Assembly (NCBI GenBank): GCA_023511325.1
Contig: JAIMBU010000224.1
Span: forward strand, 1-5,793
Source of the DNA: Gorillibacterium sp.
GTDB taxonomy: Bacteria > Bacillota > Bacilli > Paenibacillales > NBRC-103111
Length of the DNA stretch: 5,793 bases
Reading direction: 5' to 3'
Each line of letters opens with the position of its first letter. Positions within the stretch are counted from its first letter, which is position 1. Below are positions 1 through 5,254 of the stretch, in pieces. Below the pieces are notes generated by a model. The model saw only the letters and a program-made list of their open reading frames with translations. It did not search any database and had not been told where the DNA came from. The position numbers and the translations under genes are program-made.

Positions 1-434
1 GCTCGGATGCCGTTCCCATAACGGAATCCACGCCAATTGTAGAGGGTATTCATATCAGCGGCATTACGGCAACAGGCTGTCGCTCGGCTGCTGGCTTCTT
101 CTATGGCTTGCCGGAAATGCCAATTCGCGATGTGCGATTAAGCGACGTCTCCATCCAGATGACGACAGATCTGGAGGAGCCCGGGGCAGAGCCAGACATG
201 GTCGCGGAACAAATCAATATGGCTGGCGACGGGATTTGGTGTCGTCATGTTGAGGACATGGAGTTCCTAAATGTTCGGGTCAATACACGACAAGGACCTG
301 CTTTGCGGCTAGAACATGCCAGCCGTATCGAAGCAGCCGGTATCACCACAAGGCAGGCCCATGAGAATACACCAATTGTGGAAGTAATCCAGTCAGAGCA
401 GGTAACACTCAGTGAGGCTTATGTGAATCATTAA
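1..434 (+). CDS. C-terminal part of a GH28-like (polygalacturonase family) glycoside hydrolase, 5' truncated
   Basis: The reading frame is open from base 3, upstream of the first ATG at 108, so this is the tail of a longer gene entering from the left; 143 codons and a TAA stop are visible. Near the start, the segments TPIVEGIHISGI and ATGCRSAAGFFYGLPEMPI, followed by RDVRLSDVSIQM, resemble the late beta-helix coils of bacterial GH28 enzymes, which cleave alpha-1,4-galacturonosyl or related bonds in pectin. Alternating hydrophobic residues in short strands (EFLNVRVNT, PALRLEHAS, QVTLSEAYV) fit a right-handed parallel beta-helix. The catalytic aspartates of GH28 lie further upstream and are not in the window, so activity cannot be judged. 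GH28 assignment is by recognition of these C-terminal motifs; another pectate-lyase-fold protein is the main alternative. No convincing terminator follows the stop. Confidence 0.7.
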   Translation, partial: SDAVPITESTPIVEGIHISGITATGCRSAAGFFYGLPEMPIRDVRLSDVSIQMTTDLEEPGAEPDMVAEQINMAGDGIWCRHVEDMEFLNVRVNTRQGPALRLEHASRIEAAGITTRQAHENTPIVEVIQSEQVTLSEAYVNH

Positions 435-518
435 GTGCCTCCGAATTCGATCTCTTGCCGATAATCGTTGCAAATTCATCATCCTTGCAGGCCCCATGCA
501 CCCCTCAACATTATGATC

Positions 519-524
519 TATAAT
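519..524 (+). promoter_or_regulatory. Possible -10 element for the M24 peptidase gene
   Basis: A perfect TATAAT hexamer lies 44 bp before the ATG at 569, in the 134 bp gap after the GH28-like gene. No good -35 hexamer sits 16-18 bp upstream (the bases there are ATGCAC), and there is no TGn extension, so the promoter is only tentative. The gap shows no other recognisable element. Confidence 0.35.
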
Positions 525-568
525 GGAAATATTGTAGCTTTACTGAGAAGGGAAAGGGGAATACAAAA

Positions 569-1663
569 ATGAAGCATCCACTTAAAAATCTGGAGCAAGG
601 GATGGCAGGCGAAGGTCTTGATGCCTTACTCGTAACGGATCCCAAGCACGTCTATTATTTAACCGGGTTCGCCAGTAATCCGCATGAACGTTTTTTGGGT
701 CTGCTGCTTGTACGCGGAGAAGAGCCCGTATTGATCGTTCCGGCACTAGATGCAGAAGCGGCCCAGGCGGCCTCTTCCGTCCCGACTATCCTTACACATC
801 GTGATACAGATAATCCATACAACCTGTTAAAAGAACATCTTAGCAGCACAAAGCTTGGTACGCTAGGCATAGAGAAGGAGCATTTCTCCGTAGCAAGGTA
901 TGAGCAATTGTCTCATGCCGTATCGGTGGGGAGCTTCAGCGACATCGGTCCTCTGCTACGCAAGATGCGTGCCAAGAAGACGCCCGAGGAAATACGCCGC
1001 ATGAAGCATGCCGCCGAACTGGTAGAGGAAGTTCTTCGCCGTGGTCTGGAGCATGTAAAAGCAGGAGTCAGTGAGCTTGAATTGGTCGCTGAGCTGGAGT
1101 ATCTGATGAAAAAGCTTGGCGCATCCGGTCCTTCCTTCGACACGATGGTGCTCTCCGGTCCGAACACAGCTCTGCCTCACGGCGTACCGGGCAAACGCGT
1201 CATCCAGCCGGGTGACTTCCTTATGTTCGATCTTGGCGTGTATGCCGCGGGTTATGCCTCCGATATTACACGTACCTTTGCTGTGGAAGAACCGGACAGC
1301 AAGCTGGTCGCCATCTATAATGCCGTGCTGGCTGCTAATGAAGCTGGTATCGCAGCATCCAAGCCGGGAGCCACATTCGGCTCCGTCGACCGAGCAGCAC
1401 GAGAAGTAATCGAGGCAGCAGGTTTCGGAGCTTATTTCACACACCGCGTTGGTCACGGACTCGGCATGGACACCCATGAATACCCTTCCCTCCACGGTCT
1501 GAACGAGGACATTATCGAGACCGGGAATGTATTTACAGTTGAGCCTGGTGTCTATGTCCCGGGTCTTGGCGGTGTGCGCATTGAGGATGATGTGCTTGTA
1601 ACCGAATCAGGGGCGCAGACACTCACAAGTTTCCCGAAAGCACTATGTGTGCTTCATCTGTAA
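569..1663 (+). CDS. M24 family metallopeptidase, Xaa-Pro dipeptidase/aminopeptidase-like
   Basis: Cytosolic 364-residue protein; M24B enzymes release the residue before proline from dipeptides or peptide N-termini and serve peptide turnover. Residues 1 to about 130 form the creatinase-type N-terminal domain (DALLVTDPKHVYYLTGF near 18-34). From about 135 the pita-bread catalytic domain follows. All five dinuclear metal ligands are visible: D221 (MFDLG), D232 (SDITRTF), H296 (VGHGLG), E325 (TVEPGVY) and E339 (RIEDD). H204 (LPHG) and H303 (DTHE) match other conserved active-site histidines. Length fits the short PepQ/YqhT-type proteins of Bacillota. The ATG start is supported by AAGGGG at 554-559, nine bases upstream. 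There is no signal peptide. Whether it acts as prolidase or aminopeptidase P cannot be told from sequence alone. It is convergent with the ABC cassette and probably transcribed alone or with the gene to the left. Confidence 0.93.
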   Translation: MKHPLKNLEQGMAGEGLDALLVTDPKHVYYLTGFASNPHERFLGLLLVRGEEPVLIVPALDAEAAQAASSVPTILTHRDTDNPYNLLKEHLSSTKLGTLGIEKEHFSVARYEQLSHAVSVGSFSDIGPLLRKMRAKKTPEEIRRMKHAAELVEEVLRRGLEHVKAGVSELELVAELEYLMKKLGASGPSFDTMVLSGPNTALPHGVPGKRVIQPGDFLMFDLGVYAAGYASDITRTFAVEEPDSKLVAIYNAVLAANEAGIAASKPGATFGSVDRAAREVIEAAGFGAYFTHRVGHGLGMDTHEYPSLHGLNEDIIETGNVFTVEPGVYVPGLGGVRIEDDVLVTESGAQTLTSFPKALCVLHL

Positions 1664-1726
1664 ACGGATCTCCTTATGAAATGAAGTTCGCTTCACGCCA
1701 AATTGTCACGAAAACTTGGATTTTTA

Positions 1727-1769
1727 AACAAGCGGCAAGCAAGGATAATATCCTTACTTGCCGCTTGTT
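1727..1769. terminator. Bidirectional hairpin terminator between convergent genes
   Basis: A 13 bp perfect stem (AACAAGCGGCAAG at 1727-1739 with its complement at 1757-1769) continues past one C/A mismatch (1740/1756) into a further 5-6 bp stem (AAGGA 1741-1745 with TCCTT 1751-1755) and a small A/T loop. On the + strand it is followed by a T-rich stretch (TTCTTTGAT) after the peptidase gene. On the - strand the next bases read TTTAAAAATCC after the last permease gene. Neither tail is a long clean T run, but the position between two converging stop codons fits a shared intrinsic terminator. Confidence 0.8.
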
Positions 1770-1796
1770 CTTTGATATGACTGATTATCACCTTAT

Positions 1797-2594
1797 TCAC
1801 CCATGCATATCACGCTTCTGATAGAAGCCATAGGTTACCTTGAGTAAAACCGCGATAATGAGAACTGATAACACGATAAAGATCGACTCAAAGCCACCTC
1901 CAACCAGTACCTTATCAGCCGAAAAGTACTTAAAGGGGGTAAGGTATTCCAAAAATGCAAGCTTGTCACTCAGGTCCATCAGAATGGACAGGAAGAAGGT
2001 GATAAGCAGTACAGAAGCCGCGGCTCCTGCTGCAAGCTTTGACCGACGGCTTACAGCAGCAATGGCTGCTCCCATAAGTAAAAAGATCAGCTGCATTGCG
2101 AATAATCCGAGATACAGCACCACGATATCTCCGGTAACCGCCTCGCCTTTGCTATAATGGCTTACCTCCGCAATGGAAATCAGCAAGGTAATGAGGTTCA
2201 AGATAAGCACACCGGAAGCAGCAGATAACAGCTTGAAGCTAATGATGCGAGTTCTTGAAATCGGCTTTGTCAGCAAGAATTCAGAGGTGTGATCCCGCTC
2301 CTCTTTGGCGATCACATTTGCTCCCAGCATCGAGGCATGAATAGCAGCCATCAGCGCTAGGTAAAAGAAAAGCACCCCATAATAACCCATGGCAGAGGAT
2401 AGATCGAAGGAGCCTATGCCCAATAGGGCTCGCAACGATTTTGGTAACTCCGCAAAAAGCTCCTTCATCGATTGCCCTGAGCTACCCAAGGCGGCATATT
2501 TGCCCATCCCGCTAGCCACCATGAAAAGCATACCGATAGACCAAATGATCAATGACTTACGCTGAGCCCGGCACTCTCTCCAAAATAGATTCAT
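1797..2594 (-). CDS. ABC-2 type transporter permease (second permease of the cassette)
   Basis: Integral membrane subunit of 265 residues, expected to pair with the ATPase and the other permease to move an unknown substrate across the membrane. About six hydrophobic segments are visible (near residues 14-32, 68-92, 122-143, 155-181, 187-206 and 235-256). A cytoplasmic loop at 97-116 carries FLLTKP (106-111) followed by an arginine-rich stretch, a hallmark of this permease type and probably the contact to the ATPase. TPFKYF at 219-224 and a charged C-terminal KRDMH are also shared with its neighbour. The ATG at 2594 is preferred over an in-frame TTG at 2600 because AGAGGG (2601-2606) then sits six bases upstream, and because the resulting 265 residues align end to end with the paralogue. 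It lies 134 bp after the first permease gene and is the last gene before the terminator. Substrate is not predictable. Confidence 0.88.
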   Translation of the reverse strand: MNLFWRECRAQRKSLIIWSIGMLFMVASGMGKYAALGSSGQSMKELFAELPKSLRALLGIGSFDLSSAMGYYGVLFFYLALMAAIHASMLGANVIAKEERDHTSEFLLTKPISRTRIISFKLLSAASGVLILNLITLLISIAEVSHYSKGEAVTGDIVVLYLGLFAMQLIFLLMGAAIAAVSRRSKLAAGAAASVLLITFFLSILMDLSDKLAFLEYLTPFKYFSADKVLVGGGFESIFIVLSVLIIAVLLKVTYGFYQKRDMHG

Positions 2595-2600
2595 AGCCAA

Positions 2601-2606
2601 CCCTCT
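2601..2606 (-). promoter_or_regulatory. Ribosome binding site that decides the start of the second permease
   Basis: On the - strand AGAGGG lies six bases before the ATG at 2594, but directly abuts the alternative TTG at 2600, which would be too close for initiation. This favours the ATG. Confidence 0.65.
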
Positions 2607-2630
2607 TCATATTAAAGTAATTTGCCTAAT

Positions 2631-2658
2631 ATTATGTTCATTTATCGAACTTGTTCAA
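2631..2658 (-). promoter_or_regulatory. Possible internal promoter ahead of the second permease
   Basis: Read on the - strand, TTGAAC (2658-2653) is followed after 16 bp by CATAAT (2636-2631), giving 4/6 and 5/6 matches to sigma-A hexamers, about 37 bp before the ATG at 2594. A 10 bp palindrome, GAAC-TT-GTTC (2647-2656), overlaps the -35. The gap between the permease genes (about 134 bp) is unusually wide for a tight operon, which makes an internal promoter plausible. The match is only moderate and could be chance in A/T-rich DNA. Confidence 0.35.
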
Positions 2659-2728
2659 AAAGAAGTGAGATCAAGTGGCCGATGTGTATGACCTAAAGGT
2701 TTTTCAACAGGCTTTTATAACAGGATGC

Positions 2729-3526
2729 CTATACCGCGTGAATATCCTTTTTCGCATAAATGAAATAGCTTGCCGTACAGGCAACGATGACAAAGATGGC
2801 AGCCACGACGATAAATGAAAGCTCATAGGCAGAATGCTGAATCATATAAGTGGGTACAAAATACTTAAACGGCGTGATATAACGAACCGCTTCGTCACCT
2901 AGCACCGAACCCAGCATGCCGATTACGAAAAAGCCAAATACGGTTCCAAGTGACACAGATAGGACAGAGCGAATCTTTGGAATAAGCACCGACATGATGA
3001 TCCCCAGTGACAGAAACATGAGCTGGACAAAAAAAGTTGAAGCGGAGATCAACAGGAACGGTCCCCAGTGGAAGGTCGACTCTTTTACATTCTGGACCAT
3101 TATGCTCGCCGCAAGCAGATATATGATGTTTGTTACAACCAGGGAGGTAATCGCTGCGAGCAGCTTGGATGTCAGAATCCGTGAACGAGTTACCGGCTTG
3201 GTCAACAGGAAATCTGCTGTTTTCTCACGCGCTTCCTTGGAGAGGATGGCAAGACCGACATTCATCGCCTGAATTGCCGCACACAGCAGAATATAGGTAT
3301 ACACAAAGGAGTAGAAGCCGAGCAATGTGGATATGCTGTCGATCGAAATCCCCAAGGCTTTGCGTACCGATTCCGGATAACCGTTCAATAGGGTTCGAAA
3401 TTGTTCGGCATCCGCGGAAATTCCCGAGAACATCGACAGGAAAAGCAGCATCACTGCGATCAAGGAACAACTCCAGATCAAGGTCGATTTACGGATCGAT
3501 CTCCACTCATGCATGTAGATATTCAT
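2729..3526 (-). CDS. ABC-2 type transporter permease (first permease of the cassette)
   Basis: Integral membrane protein of 265 residues with about six hydrophobic segments (near 15-35, 68-93, 121-145, 155-182, 188-211 and 235-256). It keeps the same landmarks as the downstream permease at the same positions: an N-terminal amphipathic start with RKS and IWS, FLLTKP at 106-111 preceded by KEAR, TPFKYF at 218-223, and a C-terminal KKDIH. The two are therefore ancient tandem paralogues and probably form a heterodimeric membrane channel. Its ATG overlaps the TGA of the ATPase gene in an ATGA arrangement (3523-3526), which implies translational coupling; AAAGGTGG (3537-3544) inside the ATPase gene is the likely ribosome site. 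No signal peptide apart from the first membrane helix. Substrate unknown. Confidence 0.9.
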   Translation of the reverse strand: MNIYMHEWRSIRKSTLIWSCSLIAVMLLFLSMFSGISADAEQFRTLLNGYPESVRKALGISIDSISTLLGFYSFVYTYILLCAAIQAMNVGLAILSKEAREKTADFLLTKPVTRSRILTSKLLAAITSLVVTNIIYLLAASIMVQNVKESTFHWGPFLLISASTFFVQLMFLSLGIIMSVLIPKIRSVLSVSLGTVFGFFVIGMLGSVLGDEAVRYITPFKYFVPTYMIQHSAYELSFIVVAAIFVIVACTASYFIYAKKDIHAV

Positions 3527-4422
3527 ACGAGTTCATCCACCTTTTCGTAATAATGCATGAAGATCTCCTCAAGGTCCGGCTCCTCAATCCAAAGATTGGT
3601 GAGATCAAGAGCAGAGATTTTCCGGGTGATGGCATTGATATTGCCGCGAAATAGAAAATTCACCCCATGAGCTGTCACCTCCACCTTGCTTACCCCTTCC
3701 ATGGCAAAATAATCAGCGGGAATAGCCGCTGCTGGCTCCAACTTAAATCGTTTGTAGGTATTTTCCTTGAGGGTGCTGATCTTCTCCAGCTTGATCAACT
3801 TGCCTTCCTTAATGATTGCCACCCGATCGCACATCTTCTGAATCTCACTGAGAATATGGGAGGAAAAGAGAATCGTCGCTCCCTTCTTGTTCTCCTCCTT
3901 CAGCAATTCGAAAAACGTCTGCTGCATCAGCGGATCAAGCCCACTCGTTGGTTCGTCCAGAATGACAAGCTTCGGCTCATGCAGTAGCCCCTGAACAATC
4001 CCAACCTTCTTTTTGTTACCAAAGGATAAATCATCGATCCGTTTACTGAGGTCAAGATCCATGATCTCGGATAACTCTTTAATCCTTTTTGAGCAATCCT
4101 TTTTGTAAAAGCTAGCCGAGTATTTAAGCAGGTCGATGACCTTCATGTTGTCGTAATAAAAAACCTCGGAGGGCAAATAGCCGATTTCCTTCTTGATTTC
4201 TGGTGCATACTTGATGCAGTCCTTACCAAAGATCGTGGCACTTCCACTAGTCGGATAGATGAGCGACAGCATTGTACGGATGGTCGTTGACTTTCCCGCA
4301 CCATTGGGACCAATAAATCCAAAAATCTCTCCTTCCTCTACTTGAAAGCTAACATCCTTAATCCCTCTTGCCCTGCCATAGCTTTTAGTCAAAGCGTTTA
4401 GTTCAATCACGTTCACACCCAT
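3523..4422 (-). CDS. ABC transporter ATP-binding protein of an ABC-2 exporter
   Basis: Cytoplasmic ATPase of 299 residues that would power the two permeases encoded just downstream. The nucleotide-binding domain spans about 5-225: Walker A GPNGAGKST (38-46), signature LSFGN (132-136), Walker B KLVILDEP (151-158, catalytic E157), D-loop SGLD (160-163) and switch H189 (SSH). Two features depart from the textbook: the signature is LSFGN rather than LSGGQ, and the Q-loop region reads GYLPSE (81-86) with no glutamine at the usual place. Both are, as far as I recall, common in this subgroup of Bacillota exporters, so loss of function is not implied. Residues 226-299 form the C-terminal extension typical of ABC-2 ATPases. 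The ATG at 4422 is chosen over an in-frame GTG at 4437 because GGAGG (4431-4435) lies eight bases before it. It follows the repressor gene by 48 bp and overlaps the first permease by 4 bp. Confidence 0.95.
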   Translation of the reverse strand: MGVNVIELNALTKSYGRARGIKDVSFQVEEGEIFGFIGPNGAGKSTTIRTMLSLIYPTSGSATIFGKDCIKYAPEIKKEIGYLPSEVFYYDNMKVIDLLKYSASFYKKDCSKRIKELSEIMDLDLSKRIDDLSFGNKKKVGIVQGLLHEPKLVILDEPTSGLDPLMQQTFFELLKEENKKGATILFSSHILSEIQKMCDRVAIIKEGKLIKLEKISTLKENTYKRFKLEPAAAIPADYFAMEGVSKVEVTAHGVNFLFRGNINAITRKISALDLTNLWIEEPDLEEIFMHYYEKVDELV

Positions 4423-4430
4423 TGTTCCAA

Positions 4431-4435
4431 CCTCC
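4431..4435 (-). promoter_or_regulatory. Ribosome binding site that decides the ATPase start
   Basis: On the - strand GGAGG lies eight bases before the ATG at 4422. The alternative in-frame GTG at 4437 overlaps this motif and has no comparable site upstream, so the ATG is favoured. Confidence 0.75.
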
Positions 4436-4470
4436 ACATGAATGATAAAAACATTTGTTTTGGGCAGCTT

Positions 4471-5094
4471 TTATTTGTAAATACACTGCTTTAGCAAATT
4501 TATATACACATCTGACTTCGCAAACATGGCCTCATAATCAATAGGCTCTGCGGACAATGCTTTCGCTTTCGCAAGCTCACTCTTGCCAAAACCCTCTAAT
4601 GTCCAGATGATCAAGTTGATCGCTTTTTCGATATCGATGCCCTCTTTAAACTTAGAGGTATTAATTCCTTCAAATATCTTTATAGTGCTGTCGTCAATCA
4701 ATTCTTTATTTCTCTGATCCAGTTCTTTTTTGACCTCACCTGACGTTTCCATATAAGCCGTCTCGAAAAAGCAGAACATATCTGGATGCTTGCCTAAAAT
4801 TTGCATCTTAAACTTAGCCATTTGTTCGATTCTGGAGAAGATATCCGTTACGCTTAGATCTAACTTTTCATAGGTCTCCTTTAGAGTAAGGTCAGCGCAA
4901 TAATCATACAGGTAGAGAAACAACTGTTTTTTATTTTTAAAATAGTGAAAAAGCAACCCCTTGGAAATCTCGGCATCCTTAATCATTTCATTGGTGGAGG
5001 CAAGATCGTAACCCTTCTGGGCAAATTCCTTCATCGCCGCATTGAGGACACGCTCCTGCTTTTCTGTGCTTATATTTAAAAATTTGGAGTACAT
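4471..5094 (-). CDS. TetR/AcrR family transcriptional regulator
   Basis: Protein of 207 residues, a normal TetR-family length. Residues about 11-58 form the DNA-binding domain: helix 1 with RVLNAAMKEFAQKGYD, then the helix-turn-helix STNEMIKDAEISKGLLFHYF and the closing KNKKQLFLYL. The remaining residues would be the helical ligand-binding and dimerisation domain; it has no recognisable specificity motif, so the inducer is unknown. It is the first gene of the cassette and is probably co-transcribed with the ATPase (48 bp gap). Two matching palindromes flank its own -10 element, so auto-repression is likely and the exporter would be controlled with it. The ATG at 5094 is preceded by a weak site (AAAGGAT, 11 bases upstream, and GAGAG adjacent), which may keep repressor levels low. 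By eye it is A/T-richer than the peptidase gene. Confidence 0.93.
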   Translation of the reverse strand: MYSKFLNISTEKQERVLNAAMKEFAQKGYDLASTNEMIKDAEISKGLLFHYFKNKKQLFLYLYDYCADLTLKETYEKLDLSVTDIFSRIEQMAKFKMQILGKHPDMFCFFETAYMETSGEVKKELDQRNKELIDDSTIKIFEGINTSKFKEGIDIEKAINLIIWTLEGFGKSELAKAKALSAEPIDYEAMFAKSDVYINLLKQCIYK

Positions 5095-5112
5095 CTCTCG
5101 CAGTCATCCTTT

Positions 5113-5133
5113 CATTGACCAATTCGGTCAATG
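5113..5133. promoter_or_regulatory. Operator O1, palindrome downstream of the cassette's -10
   Basis: Perfect 8 bp arms CATTGACC (5113-5120) and GGTCAATG (5126-5133) are separated by AATTC. Read from the cassette promoter it covers the expected transcription start (about 5129) and lies 19 bp before the repressor ATG. The inner 17 bp match O2 at 15 positions, and this size and symmetry suit a TetR-family dimer. Confidence 0.8.
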
Positions 5134-5135
5134 TG

Positions 5136-5164
5136 ATTATAGTCCGTTTGACCAATGTGGTCAA
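5136..5164 (-). promoter_or_regulatory. Sigma-A-like promoter of the TetR-ABC cassette
   Basis: On the - strand a -35 TTGACC (5164-5159, 5/6 match) and a perfect -10 TATAAT (5141-5136) are separated by exactly 17 bp. Transcription would start near 5129, leaving a leader of about 35 bases. The -35 is one arm of operator O2 and the start point lies inside O1, so bound repressor would exclude RNA polymerase. Confidence 0.85.
5148..5164. promoter_or_regulatory. Operator O2, palindrome overlapping the cassette's -35
   Basis: Arms TTGACC (5148-5153) and GGTCAA (5159-5164) with the spacer AATGT. The centre is 33 bp from the centre of O1, close to three helical turns, so both dimers would lie on the same DNA face. 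Its outer edge is only 8 bp from the -35 of the opposing promoter. Confidence 0.8.
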
Positions 5165-5172
5165 GAAAGTTT

Positions 5173-5201
5173 TTGATTGAAAACCTATTTCTTGTTATAT
5201 C
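5173..5201 (+). promoter_or_regulatory. Possible promoter of the repeat-protein gene
   Basis: TTGATT (5173-5178) and TATATC (5196-5201) are 17 bp apart, and a TG at 5193-5194 gives an extended -10. Each hexamer matches the sigma-A consensus at 4/6, so this is a moderate candidate. It points away from the cassette promoter and leaves a leader of about 45 bases before the TTG start. A sporulation-type promoter was not recognised but cannot be excluded. Confidence 0.4.
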
Positions 5202-5238
5202 CAATCATGTAGGAATCAATATGCGTAAAATGCAAAAG

Positions 5239-5248
5239 AAAGGGGGTG
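5239..5248 (+). promoter_or_regulatory. Strong ribosome binding site for a TTG start
   Basis: AAAGGGGGTG closely matches the complement of the 16S rRNA 3' end and lies six bases before TTG at 5255. An in-frame TAA at 5249 blocks any start further upstream, so the TTG is the first usable codon of the frame. Confidence 0.75.
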
Positions 5249-5254
5249 TAAAAA

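Noticed and set aside
435..518. Terminator after the GH28-like gene
   Set aside because: Only weak, interrupted complementarity (for example CGAT with ATCG) and no T run were found.
956..1495. Antisense reading frame of 179 codons inside the peptidase gene
   Set aside because: It lies wholly within a gene with all its catalytic residues, has a cysteine-rich low-sense composition, and no family resemblance.
2647..2656. GAACTTGTTC palindrome as a third operator for the TetR regulator
   Set aside because: It does not match the TTGACC-N5-GGTCAA pattern of the two operators and is short enough to occur by chance.
2659..2728. Terminator between the two permease genes
   Set aside because: AGGC/GCCT and ACCT/AGGT pairings are too short and not followed by a T run.
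3169..3654. + strand reading frame of 161 codons across the permease/ATPase junction
   Set aside because: It is opposite two well-supported overlapping genes, is rich in R/S, and shows no recognisable domain.
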